This document shows, in pieces, positions 8,065-15,169 of a stretch of 64,000 nt of DNA. The notes under the pieces are model-generated. The model was not told where the DNA came from. It searched no databases and worked only from the letters and a program-made list of their open reading frames with translations. The first letter of the stretch is position 1; each line of letters begins with the position of its first letter. The DNA comes from SpSt-501 sp037481615 (GTDB lineage Bacteria > Desulfobacterota > Desulfobacteria > Desulfobacterales > SpSt-501), in NCBI GenBank assembly GCA_037481615.1, contig JBBFLI010000007.1, one strand, 5' to 3'. The position numbers were made by a program, and so were the translations under genes.

Positions 8065-8086
8065 TTTACCCCAAATTGACCCCAAA
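8065..8086 (+). repeat. Tandem 11-bp repeats near the left island end
   Basis: TTTACCCCAAA followed directly by TTGACCCCAAA. Near-identical repeats occur at 11919-11939 near the other island end. Their position inside both ends resembles integrase arm-type binding sites; function is inferred. Confidence 0.45.
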
Positions 8087-8129
8087 AATAAAGACCGAAT
8101 TCACGCAGATCTGGTAATACCGGGCAAAA

Positions 8130-8528
8130 TTACTTTGTGATGTGGTAGCCGGCATCAGTGAGGGCCTTGCGGGCAGCATTGATTTGCCCGATTGATCCGC
8201 CGTTCTGCTTCACGAACTCCATGACAGTGCTGGTCAGATTGCTTATCTCCCGTTTGTTGGAACGATCAGGCAGGTTGAATTCTTTGGCTGCCCCCCCATG
8301 AAACATCACCACCAGTCTGTGCCCTTCTACATTTGCCGACATTCTATCCTTGGCGTACCTAGGACGCTTACTAGTTCTAACATCTAGAGCATAATCTAGA
8401 TTTGATTTTCTAGCCTGTGCTTGTTCGATTTTGAAGACCCGCCTGAGTACAGCGTCGGGTGTTTCGCCAAATTTACCTATTTTTTTAAATTCTTGCCAAA
8501 CTTCTTCTGAAATCCTGATTGTCCTCAT
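8130..8528 (-). CDS. Ribbon-helix-helix protein with a SeqA-like N-terminus
   Basis: 132 residues from the ATG at 8528, which has an AAAGGAGG box a few bases upstream. Residues 1-35 (MRTIRISEEVWQEF, ETPDAVLRRVF) have the strand-helix-helix pattern of ribbon-helix-helix proteins and resemble the oligomerisation domain of SeqA. A basic linker (residues about 38-62, ARKSNLDYALDVRTSKRPRY) follows, then a compact C-terminal domain ending in GGSIGQINAARKALTDAGYHITK. It lies downstream of, and in the same orientation as, the island nuclease operon, but has its own good promoter. A DNA-binding regulator of the island is the likeliest role; binding specificity is unknown. Confidence 0.65.
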   Translation of the reverse strand: MRTIRISEEVWQEFKKIGKFGETPDAVLRRVFKIEQAQARKSNLDYALDVRTSKRPRYAKDRMSANVEGHRLVVMFHGGAAKEFNLPDRSNKREISNLTSTVMEFVKQNGGSIGQINAARKALTDAGYHITK

Positions 8529-8553
8529 TTTTGACCTCCTTTTGTTTTTGTAA

Positions 8554-8581
8554 ATTCTATAACAAGGTGATCTTTTGTCAA
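8554..8581 (-). promoter_or_regulatory. Sigma70-type promoter of the ribbon-helix-helix gene
   Basis: On the minus strand, TTGACA (8581-8576) is followed by a 16-bp spacer and TAGAAT (8559-8554). The predicted start site lies about 20 bp before the ATG at 8528. Confidence 0.65.
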
Positions 8582-8946
8582 GAGCATTCTTCGCGAAAAG
8601 GAGGACCTTCTGCCAGGATTTCAAAAAAATCGGCCTCACTCACGCCACCCTGGCATCGAGGACGGAGTGCGTGTTGCGTCGTCCTTTACGCCGTCCTGTA
8701 CAGCGGGTTATCGCGTTTCAGTCGTTATGTAATAGAAGTAATAACAATGTGTTAGATGTGTATCGAGTGCGTATCGTGAAGCATCCAGTTGGGGAAACGT
8801 CTTGCCTGTCTGTACACCGAAACGCTGCCTGTATCGCTGCTGTACACGGAAAGCGTATCGAAAAACGTTGGAAAAAGCGAGAAAAACGCGTTGCCGTTGG
8901 CCATAGCCACCATGCCGGGGATGGATGTTTGAAACGGGCTCGGTCT
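8582..8946. other. Non-coding island stretch with repeated TGTACA...TATCG units
   Basis: No gene is supported. Three spaced units start with TGTACA and end in TATCG: 8697-8713, 8811-8836 and 8841-8860. The last two share a similar CCGAAACGC / CGGAAAGCG core, and extra TATCG words occur at 8760 and 8771. The stretch separates the nuclease operon from the regulator gene and could hold binding sites for the regulator. Confidence 0.4.
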
Positions 8947-9528
8947 TCAAGCCCAGATTTCACTTGGCAGTCCTTCGATCTCTTTCTCGGCGGATACCTG
9001 AACCGCAACAGGCACCTCGTCTGCTCGTCTTCGAAAATACCGGATGTCCTCTGGCAGCAGTGATGCCTTTTCTGGACAGGCTCGATGTGCTTCAGCAAGT
9101 GCCCCCTCAATCCTACGCTTCAGCCTTCTATGGCATTCAAGCACTGCCAGGAATACTACTTCTGTTTTTAGCGACTCCTTAATCAAGGGGACCAGCTCAG
9201 CATAGCGGCGCAGAAATTCGGGCAGTTTGTCTCGGGTTCCTTTGCGCCAGAGGCCATCCCAAACAATCCTCTGAATGCCATTACCCATCGCCGTTGGATC
9301 GCAGATGCGGTAGTTCCCGCCGAGGGTCTGAATCACGTGGTCCTTGATACGCCGATAGAAAGAAGCGCTGGTCTCGCCGATGTAAGTAATCCGGTATCGG
9401 CCAGTTGGCATTTGGACAGCCCAGAGATAGATGCCGCTTTCCTTGGAGTGAGGACAGCCATCCAGGACGTCAGCACTATCAGAACAGACGGGGTATGGAC
9501 CTTCAAAATGAAGCCGGATTTCGGACAT
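8947..9528 (-). CDS. GIY-YIG nuclease-domain protein
   Basis: 193 residues. The diagnostic motif is split normally: GIY at 32-34 (SGIYLWAV) and YIG at 49-51 (ITYIGETSASFYRRIKDH), with Arg59/Arg60 and His64 in the expected helix and a candidate metal-binding glutamate at 141 (RRIEGAL). The domain is known from UvrC, homing endonucleases and a few type II restriction enzymes. It is the last gene of a three-gene operon, 5 bp after the RusA-like gene. No zinc finger or known DNA-recognition domain is visible beyond the C-terminal about 50 residues. A nuclease role in defence is inferred. Confidence 0.75.
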   Translation of the reverse strand: MSEIRLHFEGPYPVCSDSADVLDGCPHSKESGIYLWAVQMPTGRYRITYIGETSASFYRRIKDHVIQTLGGNYRICDPTAMGNGIQRIVWDGLWRKGTRDKLPEFLRRYAELVPLIKESLKTEVVFLAVLECHRRLKRRIEGALAEAHRACPEKASLLPEDIRYFRRRADEVPVAVQVSAEKEIEGLPSEIWA

Positions 9529-9533
9529 CGGGT

Positions 9534-10094
9534 TTATCCAAGCCCAAGGTTGGCCCAGATGGCCTTGACCGCTTTGGTCGTGATTTTTATCAGGAGGACG
9601 ACCTCATTTTGACCAGCGTTTTCGCGTAAAAGCCTGCCTGTGGCAACGTTGACCCTTGTAATCAGGTTATCGTCTTCGAGCAGGCAGAAGAATGGCTTGT
9701 CGTTCTCGATGGGCGCAAACCCACTGGGGATTTCATCTGGCACTCTTGGTATGCGAAGGCCGTCGAAAAGCGTTTTGAGCCTATTATCGATGTCGCCGCC
9801 TTGGGTGATTACTGCGCCAGGGGCCTCAGGTCGCAGAAAGGTGATGTCGAGTTCGCATACCAACGCCAGCTTTTCACAGACCAAGGGAGCAAAGGTGAAC
9901 TCGCTGCGCTTCATGATGACAGAAAGGCTGTTCTTCGCAGGAGGGTAGGATAATAAACCTCCAATGTCAGGCGCGAGTGGCACTTGCCCCCAAAGAACAC
10001 TGAGCTGGGCATGGAATTGCTCCCTGAGGTGGTGCTTGTCTCTGATGTTGCCATTGGCCTTCAAAGGGCCGTCGTAATGTAGGTAGAATTCCAT
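9534..10094 (-). CDS. RusA-like endodeoxyribonuclease-fold protein
   Basis: 186 residues from the ATG at 10094 (GAGGGG upstream). The central motif, D101-I-D103-N-R-L-K107-x3-D111, followed by an acidic E-D-D (140-142) in CLLEDDNLITRV, matches the arrangement of metal-binding aspartates and the essential lysine in RusA-type Holliday junction resolvases (DxDNxxK...D...ED). The N-terminal about 95 residues are longer than in phage RusA. It starts 7 bp after the PD-(D/E)XK-like gene ends and 5 bp before the GIY-YIG gene begins. Assignment to RusA rests on this motif only; a non-resolvase nuclease with the same fold is possible. Confidence 0.55.
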   Translation of the reverse strand: MEFYLHYDGPLKANGNIRDKHHLREQFHAQLSVLWGQVPLAPDIGGLLSYPPAKNSLSVIMKRSEFTFAPLVCEKLALVCELDITFLRPEAPGAVITQGGDIDNRLKTLFDGLRIPRVPDEIPSGFAPIENDKPFFCLLEDDNLITRVNVATGRLLRENAGQNEVVLLIKITTKAVKAIWANLGLG

Positions 10095-10101
10095 CAGCCC
10101 C

Positions 10102-11271
10102 TCACGAAAGAAGGTATTTCGTGATGTCCATCCGCCCCCGGCCTTCCTTGCGGTCAAGCATGTAGTTCGTACCCTCCAGGTGAATTCGAAGGTGCCAGTA
10201 CATTCGGTCCTTGCTCTCGGTAGTCCACATTTCAGGGAGCCAGGAAGCGAGGTCCTTGACCGGGATGACGAATACCGTTTCCGCTGATCCGCAACCGAGG
10301 ACGAGGAAACCATCAGCCACGCCCTCAAGAAAGCTCTTCTGGTAGGGGTGGAAGGCAAACCAATACGAGGGATGGCCGGCGTATTTGTAAGTTTTCGAAA
10401 CGGCGCAAACAACGGCGAATCCCCCATCGGGGGTGGCATAGCTGGAACGGGTCTGCCGGACAAGCTGTTTGCCGAAATGCCGTTCGACCCTGGCGATACA
10501 CTCTCCATGAAAGGCCACAGGCACAGCTCTTTCCGCCTGCTCTTTTTCCCGGGGCTCTTCTTCCTCGATGGTAGCTTCTGGTTCAGCCGTCTCCTCGGCC
10601 GTTGAGAAGACCACATCAACGATTTCGTCGAGCCGAGTGAATTCGCGCGGTTTCAGTATGTCGCAGATTCGGCGGATCGTTGAAGGATCGTCCACCTTCT
10701 CCTTGAGGAACATCAGACGGAGAAGGGCATCAACGCTTATGAGCCGAACATCCCAGGCATGGCGGGACCCGCGTATCTGGGCTTCAAGGTCGCCGGTGTC
10801 TTCCCGGCCAACGACAATAAGAATCGAGGACTGCTCTTCGGTGAGCTGTTGTGATGAAATCAGCTCGCGTCTGTAATTCGCTATTTTTTGGAGGTCTATG
10901 CGGTAGGCGTCCGTTGTTTTGACCTCGACAACGACCGTATGGCCGTCAGGGAATTTCCACAGACCATCGAAGCCCACCTTATTCGCAGAGCCACGATACC
11001 GACCATCAACCACTGAATAGCCGAGCCGTTTGCCTATCTGGTTGACGACATCTTGGAGGGCAAAGCCACTGCCGGGAAACGATTCATTGAGACATTCATC
11101 CGCATAGCGAGCGAGGTAGTCCGAAGGCACAAGGCTGAGAAACTCTCTAAACTCCGATGCTGTTGGGGCTCCATCGGATAACTGGCCTGCGCCAGCAAAG
11201 GCGATTATCTGTCGAACCTGCTTGCCTTCCAGCTGTACCCGTGAAGTTGACCAGAGTTCAGAAAGGCTCAT
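10102..11271 (-). CDS. PD-(D/E)XK-like nuclease protein, restriction-endonuclease-type
   Basis: 389 residues. A PD-(D/E)XK-type core is visible at Asp102 (NKVGFDGLWKF) and Glu116-x-Lys118 (HTVVVEVKTTDAY), preceded by a helix (DVVNQIGKRLGY) as in Mrr-like and archaeal-resolvase-like enzymes. After an acidic linker (about residues 228-245, rich in Glu) comes a C-terminal domain of about 140 residues that I do not recognise (VERHFGKQLVRQ, YAGHPSYWFAFHPYQKSFLEG), perhaps for target recognition. It is the first gene of the operon, with AAGAGGATG upstream of the ATG. No methyltransferase gene is present, so it is not a classical restriction-modification pair. Confidence 0.68.
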   Translation of the reverse strand: MSLSELWSTSRVQLEGKQVRQIIAFAGAGQLSDGAPTASEFREFLSLVPSDYLARYADECLNESFPGSGFALQDVVNQIGKRLGYSVVDGRYRGSANKVGFDGLWKFPDGHTVVVEVKTTDAYRIDLQKIANYRRELISSQQLTEEQSSILIVVGREDTGDLEAQIRGSRHAWDVRLISVDALLRLMFLKEKVDDPSTIRRICDILKPREFTRLDEIVDVVFSTAEETAEPEATIEEEEPREKEQAERAVPVAFHGECIARVERHFGKQLVRQTRSSYATPDGGFAVVCAVSKTYKYAGHPSYWFAFHPYQKSFLEGVADGFLVLGCGSAETVFVIPVKDLASWLPEMWTTESKDRMYWHLRIHLEGTNYMLDRKEGRGRMDITKYLLS

Positions 11272-11323
11272 CGCATCCTCTTATTCAGGTTGTGGGAAAA
11301 GTCATGTGGAAGGGCTCAAAAAA

Positions 11324-11353
11324 AGTTTAGCATCCAGGTCCACATAAACGCAA
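11324..11353 (-). promoter_or_regulatory. Candidate promoter of the three-gene nuclease operon
   Basis: Minus-strand TTGCGT (11353-11348), an 18-bp spacer and TAAACT (11329-11324). It lies about 55 bp upstream of the first gene's ATG. Confidence 0.42.
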
Positions 11354-11503
11354 GAGATTCGCTTGACGCCGTTTTCCAATCATGGTCGCGGAATTCTAAA
11401 CCGCCCCAGTTATTGTCTCTGGGTGGCACGCCTTTCCCGTCAGGTGCGCAGGGCTTGACATTTATTATAGCCCCCACCGGCCTATTAAAGTCCATCCAGC
11501 TCT

Positions 11504-11962
11504 GTGATAAAGTTGTCTTCTACGCCCACCATCAAAATGCGAAAGGAGACGCCCCGCGATGAAGCCTCGGTGGGCCATTCGGACTACGTTTTCCTGAACA
11601 AGTTCGGACGGCCGCTTCTGCCCAACTCGATCTACTTCCACGTCTGGAAGCCGGGCCTCAGGAAGGCCGGCCTCAAGGAGCGGTCCCTCTACCAGACACG
11701 GTACACCTTCGCCACGCTGATGCTGGATGGCGGTGAACTCCCTGGGTGGGTCCAGAAGATGATGGGCCACGAGAGCCTGAAGATGATCCTGGAGCGATAC
11801 TACTCCTACATCAAGAACTATGAGCGCGACGACGGCCAGGCGTTCATGGAGAAGGTCTACAGGCCGAGCCAGAACCACCAGAAGCAGGAAGGGGGGAAGG
11901 AGGGAACAGCGAAAAATCTGACCCCAAATTTACCCCAAAACGCAAGACGGGAATCGGCTTGA
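11504..11962 (+). pseudogene. Tyrosine recombinase (integrase), N-terminally truncated
   Basis: Only the C-terminal catalytic part survives, from about position 11570 (SDYVFLNKFGRPL). It keeps the YQTRYTFATLML block with the second catalytic arginine, MMGHESLKMI with the histidine, and the tyrosine nucleophile region ERYYSYI, followed by the usual DDGQAF tail. Intact relatives are about 350-400 residues; the N-terminal arm-binding and core-binding domains and the first catalytic arginine are missing. The stop codon lies about 45 bp from the tmRNA 3' end, the usual place for an island integrase. The remnant should be unable to recombine alone. Confidence 0.8.
11919..11939 (+). repeat. Tandem repeats near the right island end
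   Basis: TGACCCCAAA followed directly by TTTACCCCAAA, the same two words as at 8065-8086 but in swapped order. They overlap the last codons of the integrase remnant. Confidence 0.45.
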
Positions 11963-12004
11963 TTCCCATCTTCCTGTAATCACATATTATTTTTTACCTA
12001 AAAC

Positions 12005-12027
12005 TGGTGGAGGCGGCGGGAGTCGAA
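12005..12027 (-). repeat. Right attachment repeat inside the tmRNA 3' end
   Basis: Identical over 23 bp to 7912-7934. It covers the tmRNA CCA, acceptor stem 3' strand and part of the T-arm. Integration here leaves the tmRNA gene intact. Confidence 0.88.
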
Positions 12028-12359
12028 CCCGCGTCCGAGAACCTTCCATTCAGACCTCTACGTGCGTATACCGGATTTTGCTCTCGCCTCCGGCGCCTCC
12101 TCCGGGCAGGATGCACCGTCGGCCAGCCCGCTGCGTTTCACCCCCCCGGACGCAGGCGTTCCGGAGAGGCTATCCCGCAAGTCGGCGTCCCCTGCCGGGT
12201 CTGCAGGAGGAACCCGGCGGGACGGCAGCCGCTTTAAGCGGCTACGGCGTAAGCATAATCGTCTGCGATTATGTTTAACCCCACCCTGTTTAACGAGCAG
12301 GCAGGACGCTCGGCACGCAGCCTGAATTTCAATGCCCCCGTCGAAACCGTTTCGCCCCC
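12005..12359 (-). ncRNA. ssrA: tmRNA (10Sa RNA)
   Basis: About 355 nt. The 5' end GGGGGCG pairs with the 3' end CGCCTCC (one G-U pair) to form the acceptor stem, followed by ACCA. The T-arm sequence GGTTCGACTCC and the conserved 5' GGTTTCGACGGGG block are present. The tag reading frame runs from 12266 to 12234 on the minus strand: GCA GAC GAT TAT GCT TAC GCC GTA GCC GCT TAA, giving ADDYAYAVAA. Together with SmpB it rescues stalled ribosomes and marks the nascent chain for proteolysis. The 3' end doubles as the integration site of the adjacent island. The smpB gene lies immediately upstream. Confidence 0.96.
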
Positions 12360-12452
12360 AAGGTGAAACAGCGTACGGCGCCGGCAAGGCTTGGGGCCGA
12401 TCCCCCTCGGCCTGCCGGCGAACGGAAGGGTATGACAAAGATCTTCAGTTTA

Positions 12453-12481
12453 AAGTTAAAGAATTTCCGGCTAGTTGTCAA
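12453..12481 (-). promoter_or_regulatory. Candidate ssrA promoter
   Basis: Minus-strand TTGACA (12481-12476), 17-bp spacer and TAACTT (12458-12453). It would give a precursor with about 85 extra 5' nucleotides, to be removed by RNase P. It sits right after the smpB stop codon. Confidence 0.5.
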
Positions 12482-12492
12482 GGAAGCAAATC

Positions 12493-12951
12493 TCAGCGCG
12501 ACTTTCTCGCCCGCTCCATCTCCCGCTTTTCGTCGCGCTCGCGGATGGTGCGGCGCTTGTCGTACTCGCGCTTGCCCTTGACCAGCGCGAGCGTCACCTT
12601 GGCGCGGCCGCCCTTGAAGTAGATCCTGAGCGGGACGAGCGTGTGGCCCTGCTCGTTCACCTTGCCGTAGAGCTTGTGGATTTCGCGCTTGTGAAGCAAA
12701 AGCTTCCTTGTCCGCAGGGGGTCATGGTTGTCGTGGTGCGCGAAGGGGTAGGGGCTGATGTGCACTTGGTGGAGCCAGGCCTCGCCGTTCTTGATCCGCG
12801 CGTAGGAGTCCTTGAGGTTCACCTTGCCCAGCCGGAGCGACTGCACCTCGGTGCCGGTCAGGACGAGGCCCGCCTCGATCTGCTCGAGGATGAGGTAATC
12901 GTGCCGCGCCTTGCGGTTTTCGGCGACGATCTTGATCGGGGGGGCTTCCAT
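12493..12951 (-). CDS. smpB: SsrA-binding protein SmpB
   Basis: 152 residues, normal family length. It begins MEAPPIKIVAENRKARHDYLI and carries the hallmark GLVLTGTEVQSLR, the K-N-L-K-D-SYARI segment, and a basic C-terminal tail (YDKRRTIRERDEKREMERARKSR) that enters the ribosomal A-site. SmpB binds the tRNA-like domain of tmRNA and is required for trans-translation. It sits directly upstream of ssrA on the same strand, the common arrangement. A 32-bp gap separates it from the upstream ptsI stop, so it may be the distal gene of the HPr-ptsI-smpB unit. Confidence 0.97.
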   Translation of the reverse strand: MEAPPIKIVAENRKARHDYLILEQIEAGLVLTGTEVQSLRLGKVNLKDSYARIKNGEAWLHQVHISPYPFAHHDNHDPLRTRKLLLHKREIHKLYGKVNEQGHTLVPLRIYFKGGRAKVTLALVKGKREYDKRRTIRERDEKREMERARKSR

Positions 12952-12983
12952 GGGCGTTTCGCGCACCGCGGCCGGGGCGGCGC

Positions 12984-14753
12984 TCAGACCTCCACGAACT
13001 CGTTTTCGAGCAGCTCCCCGTAGCCCTCGCGCAGCCGATCGAAGACCTCCCGCGCCGTGCGGCAGGCGAGAACCTGCGGCACGAGCGCCCGCGCCTCCTC
13101 GAGCTTGATCGAGCGGATCATGCGCTTCACCTCGGGGATGGCCTGCGGGTTCATGCTGAGGTCGTCCAGCCCCATGCCGAGCAGAAGCGGCGTGTAGAGC
13201 GGGGTGCGCGCCATCTCGCCGCACATGTGCACGGGGATCCCCTGGTTCCGCGCCGCCTCCACCGTTCGGTGGATCAGACGCAGGACCGCCGGGTCGAGCG
13301 GCTGGTAGAGGTGGGCGACATGGCGGTTGCCGCGGTCGATGGCGAGCGCGTACTGAATCAGGTCGTTCGTCCCGATGCTGAAGAAGTCGACCTCCTCGGC
13401 CAGCAGATCGGCGATCACCGCGGCCGAGGGCACCTCGATCATCGCCCCGACGGGGATGTCGCCGCGGTGGGGGATCCGCTCGCGCGCAAGCGAGCGGGCC
13501 GCCTCCCGCAGCAGGCGCTTGGCCTCGCGGATCTCGAAGTAGGTCGAGACCATCGGGAAGAGAAGACGCACATCGCCGTGGACCGCCGCGCGCAAAATCG
13601 CGCGCAGCTGGATGCGGAAGACCTCCGGCCGCTTCAGGCAGTAGCGGATGGCGCGCAGGCCGAGGGCGGGGTTGGGCTCCTCGTCGCCCCCCCCACCGCG
13701 CAGCGCCTTGTCGCCGTTGATGTCGAGCGTGCGGATGATGACCGGCCGCGGCGCCATGACCTCGATCACGTCGCGGTAGCTCTCGAGGAGTTCACGCTCC
13801 GAAGGGAAGTCGTCGCGGTTCATGTACTGGAACTCGGTGCGGTAGAGGCCGATCCCGTCGCCGCCGTAGTTGATCACCGCGACCACCTCCTCGGGGAGCT
13901 CGATGTTGCCGAGGACGCGGAAACGGTGCCCGTCGCGGGTCACGGCATCGCGGCCGCTCTCGCGGGCGATGCCCGCCTGGCGCCGCTCGTAGCGCGCCTT
14001 GCGCTCCTCGTAGGCGGCGAGCGTCTTCTCCGAGGGGTTCACGATGACCGTGCCGCGGGTGCCGTCGACGATGATCCGGTCATCGGTGCGGATGCGGCGG
14101 CTCGCCTGCTCGAGCCCGACGACGGCGGGGATCTCCAAGGTGCGCGCGACGATCCCCGTGTGCGAGGTCTTGCCGCCGAGATCGGTCACGATGCCCTGGA
14201 TGCGCTCGAGGTTGATCTGGCTCGTCTCGGCGGGGGAGAGATCCCGGGCGACCAGGATCACCCGCCGGTCGATCGCCGCGATGTCGTGGGCCGAGTTTCC
14301 GGTGAGCCGCTGCAGGATCAGATCGGAGACGTGGACGATGTCGGAGACGCGCTCGCGCAAATAGCTGTCGGGCATCTCCTGGAAGGCGCTCTTGAGGCCG
14401 TTCACGACCGTCTTGAGGGCCCACTCGGCGTTCACCCGCTCGCGCTCGATCGTCTCGATCGCGCGGCCGTAGAGCATCTTGTCCTGGAGCAGGTGCACGT
14501 GGGTTTCGAGGATGCGCGCCTTCTGCAGCGGCTCGGGGCTGTTTTCGATCACGGCCAGCAGATGCGCCCGCGCGGCCTGGACGGCGGTCTTGAACCGCTT
14601 GACTTCGCTTTTGACGTGTTTTTCGAGGATGCAGTATTTCGGGATGACCTCGACCCCCTCGCGGTCGACGACGTAGGCCTTGCCGATGCAGATCCCGGGT
14701 GAGGCGGCGATGCCCTGGAGGACGATGTCGGTCTCGACGGCTTTCTTCGTCAT
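12984..14753 (-). CDS. ptsI: Phosphoenolpyruvate-protein phosphotransferase (PTS enzyme I)
   Basis: 589 residues, close to the usual 570-590. The phosphorylated histidine is His198 in GGKTSHTGIVARTLEIPAVVG. The C-terminal PEP-binding barrel shows LYRTEFQYM, RTLDINGDK, EVPSAAVIADLLAEEVDFFSIGTNDLIQYALAIDRGN and the catalytic cysteine in HMCGEMA. It transfers phosphate from PEP to HPr in the cytoplasm. The start overlaps the upstream HPr gene by 4 bp. No PTS permease (EII) gene is in the window, so the pair may serve a distant EIIA/mannose-type system or a purely regulatory relay. Confidence 0.96.
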   Translation of the reverse strand: MTKKAVETDIVLQGIAASPGICIGKAYVVDREGVEVIPKYCILEKHVKSEVKRFKTAVQAARAHLLAVIENSPEPLQKARILETHVHLLQDKMLYGRAIETIERERVNAEWALKTVVNGLKSAFQEMPDSYLRERVSDIVHVSDLILQRLTGNSAHDIAAIDRRVILVARDLSPAETSQINLERIQGIVTDLGGKTSHTGIVARTLEIPAVVGLEQASRRIRTDDRIIVDGTRGTVIVNPSEKTLAAYEERKARYERRQAGIARESGRDAVTRDGHRFRVLGNIELPEEVVAVINYGGDGIGLYRTEFQYMNRDDFPSERELLESYRDVIEVMAPRPVIIRTLDINGDKALRGGGGDEEPNPALGLRAIRYCLKRPEVFRIQLRAILRAAVHGDVRLLFPMVSTYFEIREAKRLLREAARSLARERIPHRGDIPVGAMIEVPSAAVIADLLAEEVDFFSIGTNDLIQYALAIDRGNRHVAHLYQPLDPAVLRLIHRTVEAARNQGIPVHMCGEMARTPLYTPLLLGMGLDDLSMNPQAIPEVKRMIRSIKLEEARALVPQVLACRTAREVFDRLREGYGELLENEFVEV

Positions 14754-15037
14754 GGGGGGCCTTCTTCGAAGCCGCTTTCCACCAGCCGGGCGAGGGCCTC
14801 GAGCACCGGCCGGTCCGCAGGATCTTCGACGGAGATCCGCAGGGGGGAGCCCTGCGGGGAGGCGAGCGTGAGGAGGTCGAGCACACTCGTCGCATCGGCC
14901 CGCTCACCGCGGCGGAGGATCCATACCCGGCCCTTCGCCTGCCGGGCGATGCGGGCGATCTGGGCGGCCGAGCGGGCGTGCAGCCCGAGCTCGTTCACCA
15001 GAACGACGTCTTGGTGCAAGGGGTTGTCGGGGTCCAC
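14750..15037 (-). CDS. HPr family phosphocarrier protein
   Basis: 95 residues. The active-site motif NELGLHARSAAQIA places the phosphorylatable histidine at residue 20 (the usual His15), and the regulatory-serine region reads DATSVLDLLTLASPQG. The gene overlaps ptsI by 4 bp, so both are made together. The sequence is rather divergent from canonical HPr (usual about 88 residues), so a dedicated regulatory variant is conceivable. Confidence 0.93.
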   Translation of the reverse strand: MDPDNPLHQDVVLVNELGLHARSAAQIARIARQAKGRVWILRRGERADATSVLDLLTLASPQGSPLRISVEDPADRPVLEALARLVESGFEEGPP

Positions 15038-15085
15038 GCCAGCTCTCGTTCGGCGCCCGGGCGGAACCTGGCGTCCGGCCCCCCT

Positions 15086-15136
15086 TCTTTAGCCCACTTG
15101 TCCGCGATTGACAAGAATCCCCGGCGCTGGTAGGGC
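15086..15136. promoter_or_regulatory. Overlapping divergent promoters (HPr operon / GAF-PAS regulator)
   Basis: Plus strand: TTGACA at 15108-15113, 17-bp spacer, TAGGGC at 15131-15136, towards the regulator gene. Minus strand: TTGTCA (15114-15109), 17-bp spacer, TAAAGA (15091-15086), towards the HPr gene. The -35 boxes overlap and lie within a CTTGTC-N7-GACAAG inverted repeat (15097-15115), so the two directions would compete or share a regulator. Confidence 0.4.
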
Positions 15137-15169
15137 CCGAAGGGACATCCACTCCCCGTTCACCGCCGC

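Larger units (their letters stand above)
7912..12027. mobile_element. Small genomic island integrated at the tmRNA 3' end
   Basis: About 4.1 kb bounded by perfect 23-bp direct repeats. The right copy is the 3' terminus of ssrA; the left copy is a displaced duplicate with no tmRNA body. Inside, next to the tmRNA end, lies a tyrosine recombinase fragment, and the cargo is a ribbon-helix-helix protein gene plus a three-gene nuclease-like operon. The DNA is visibly less GC-rich, with more Lys/Ile/Asn codons than its flanks. tmRNA 3' ends are classic integration sites for tyrosine-recombinase islands. The integrase lacks its N-terminus, so the island is probably immobile now. Confidence 0.85.

Noticed and set aside
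8697..8860. Possible CRISPR-like array
   Set aside because: Repeats are short, degenerate and irregularly spaced, and no cas genes are present.
11290..11503. Possible intact N-terminus of the integrase
   Set aside because: No frame through this stretch gives integrase-like N-terminal sequence; similarity begins only at about 11570.
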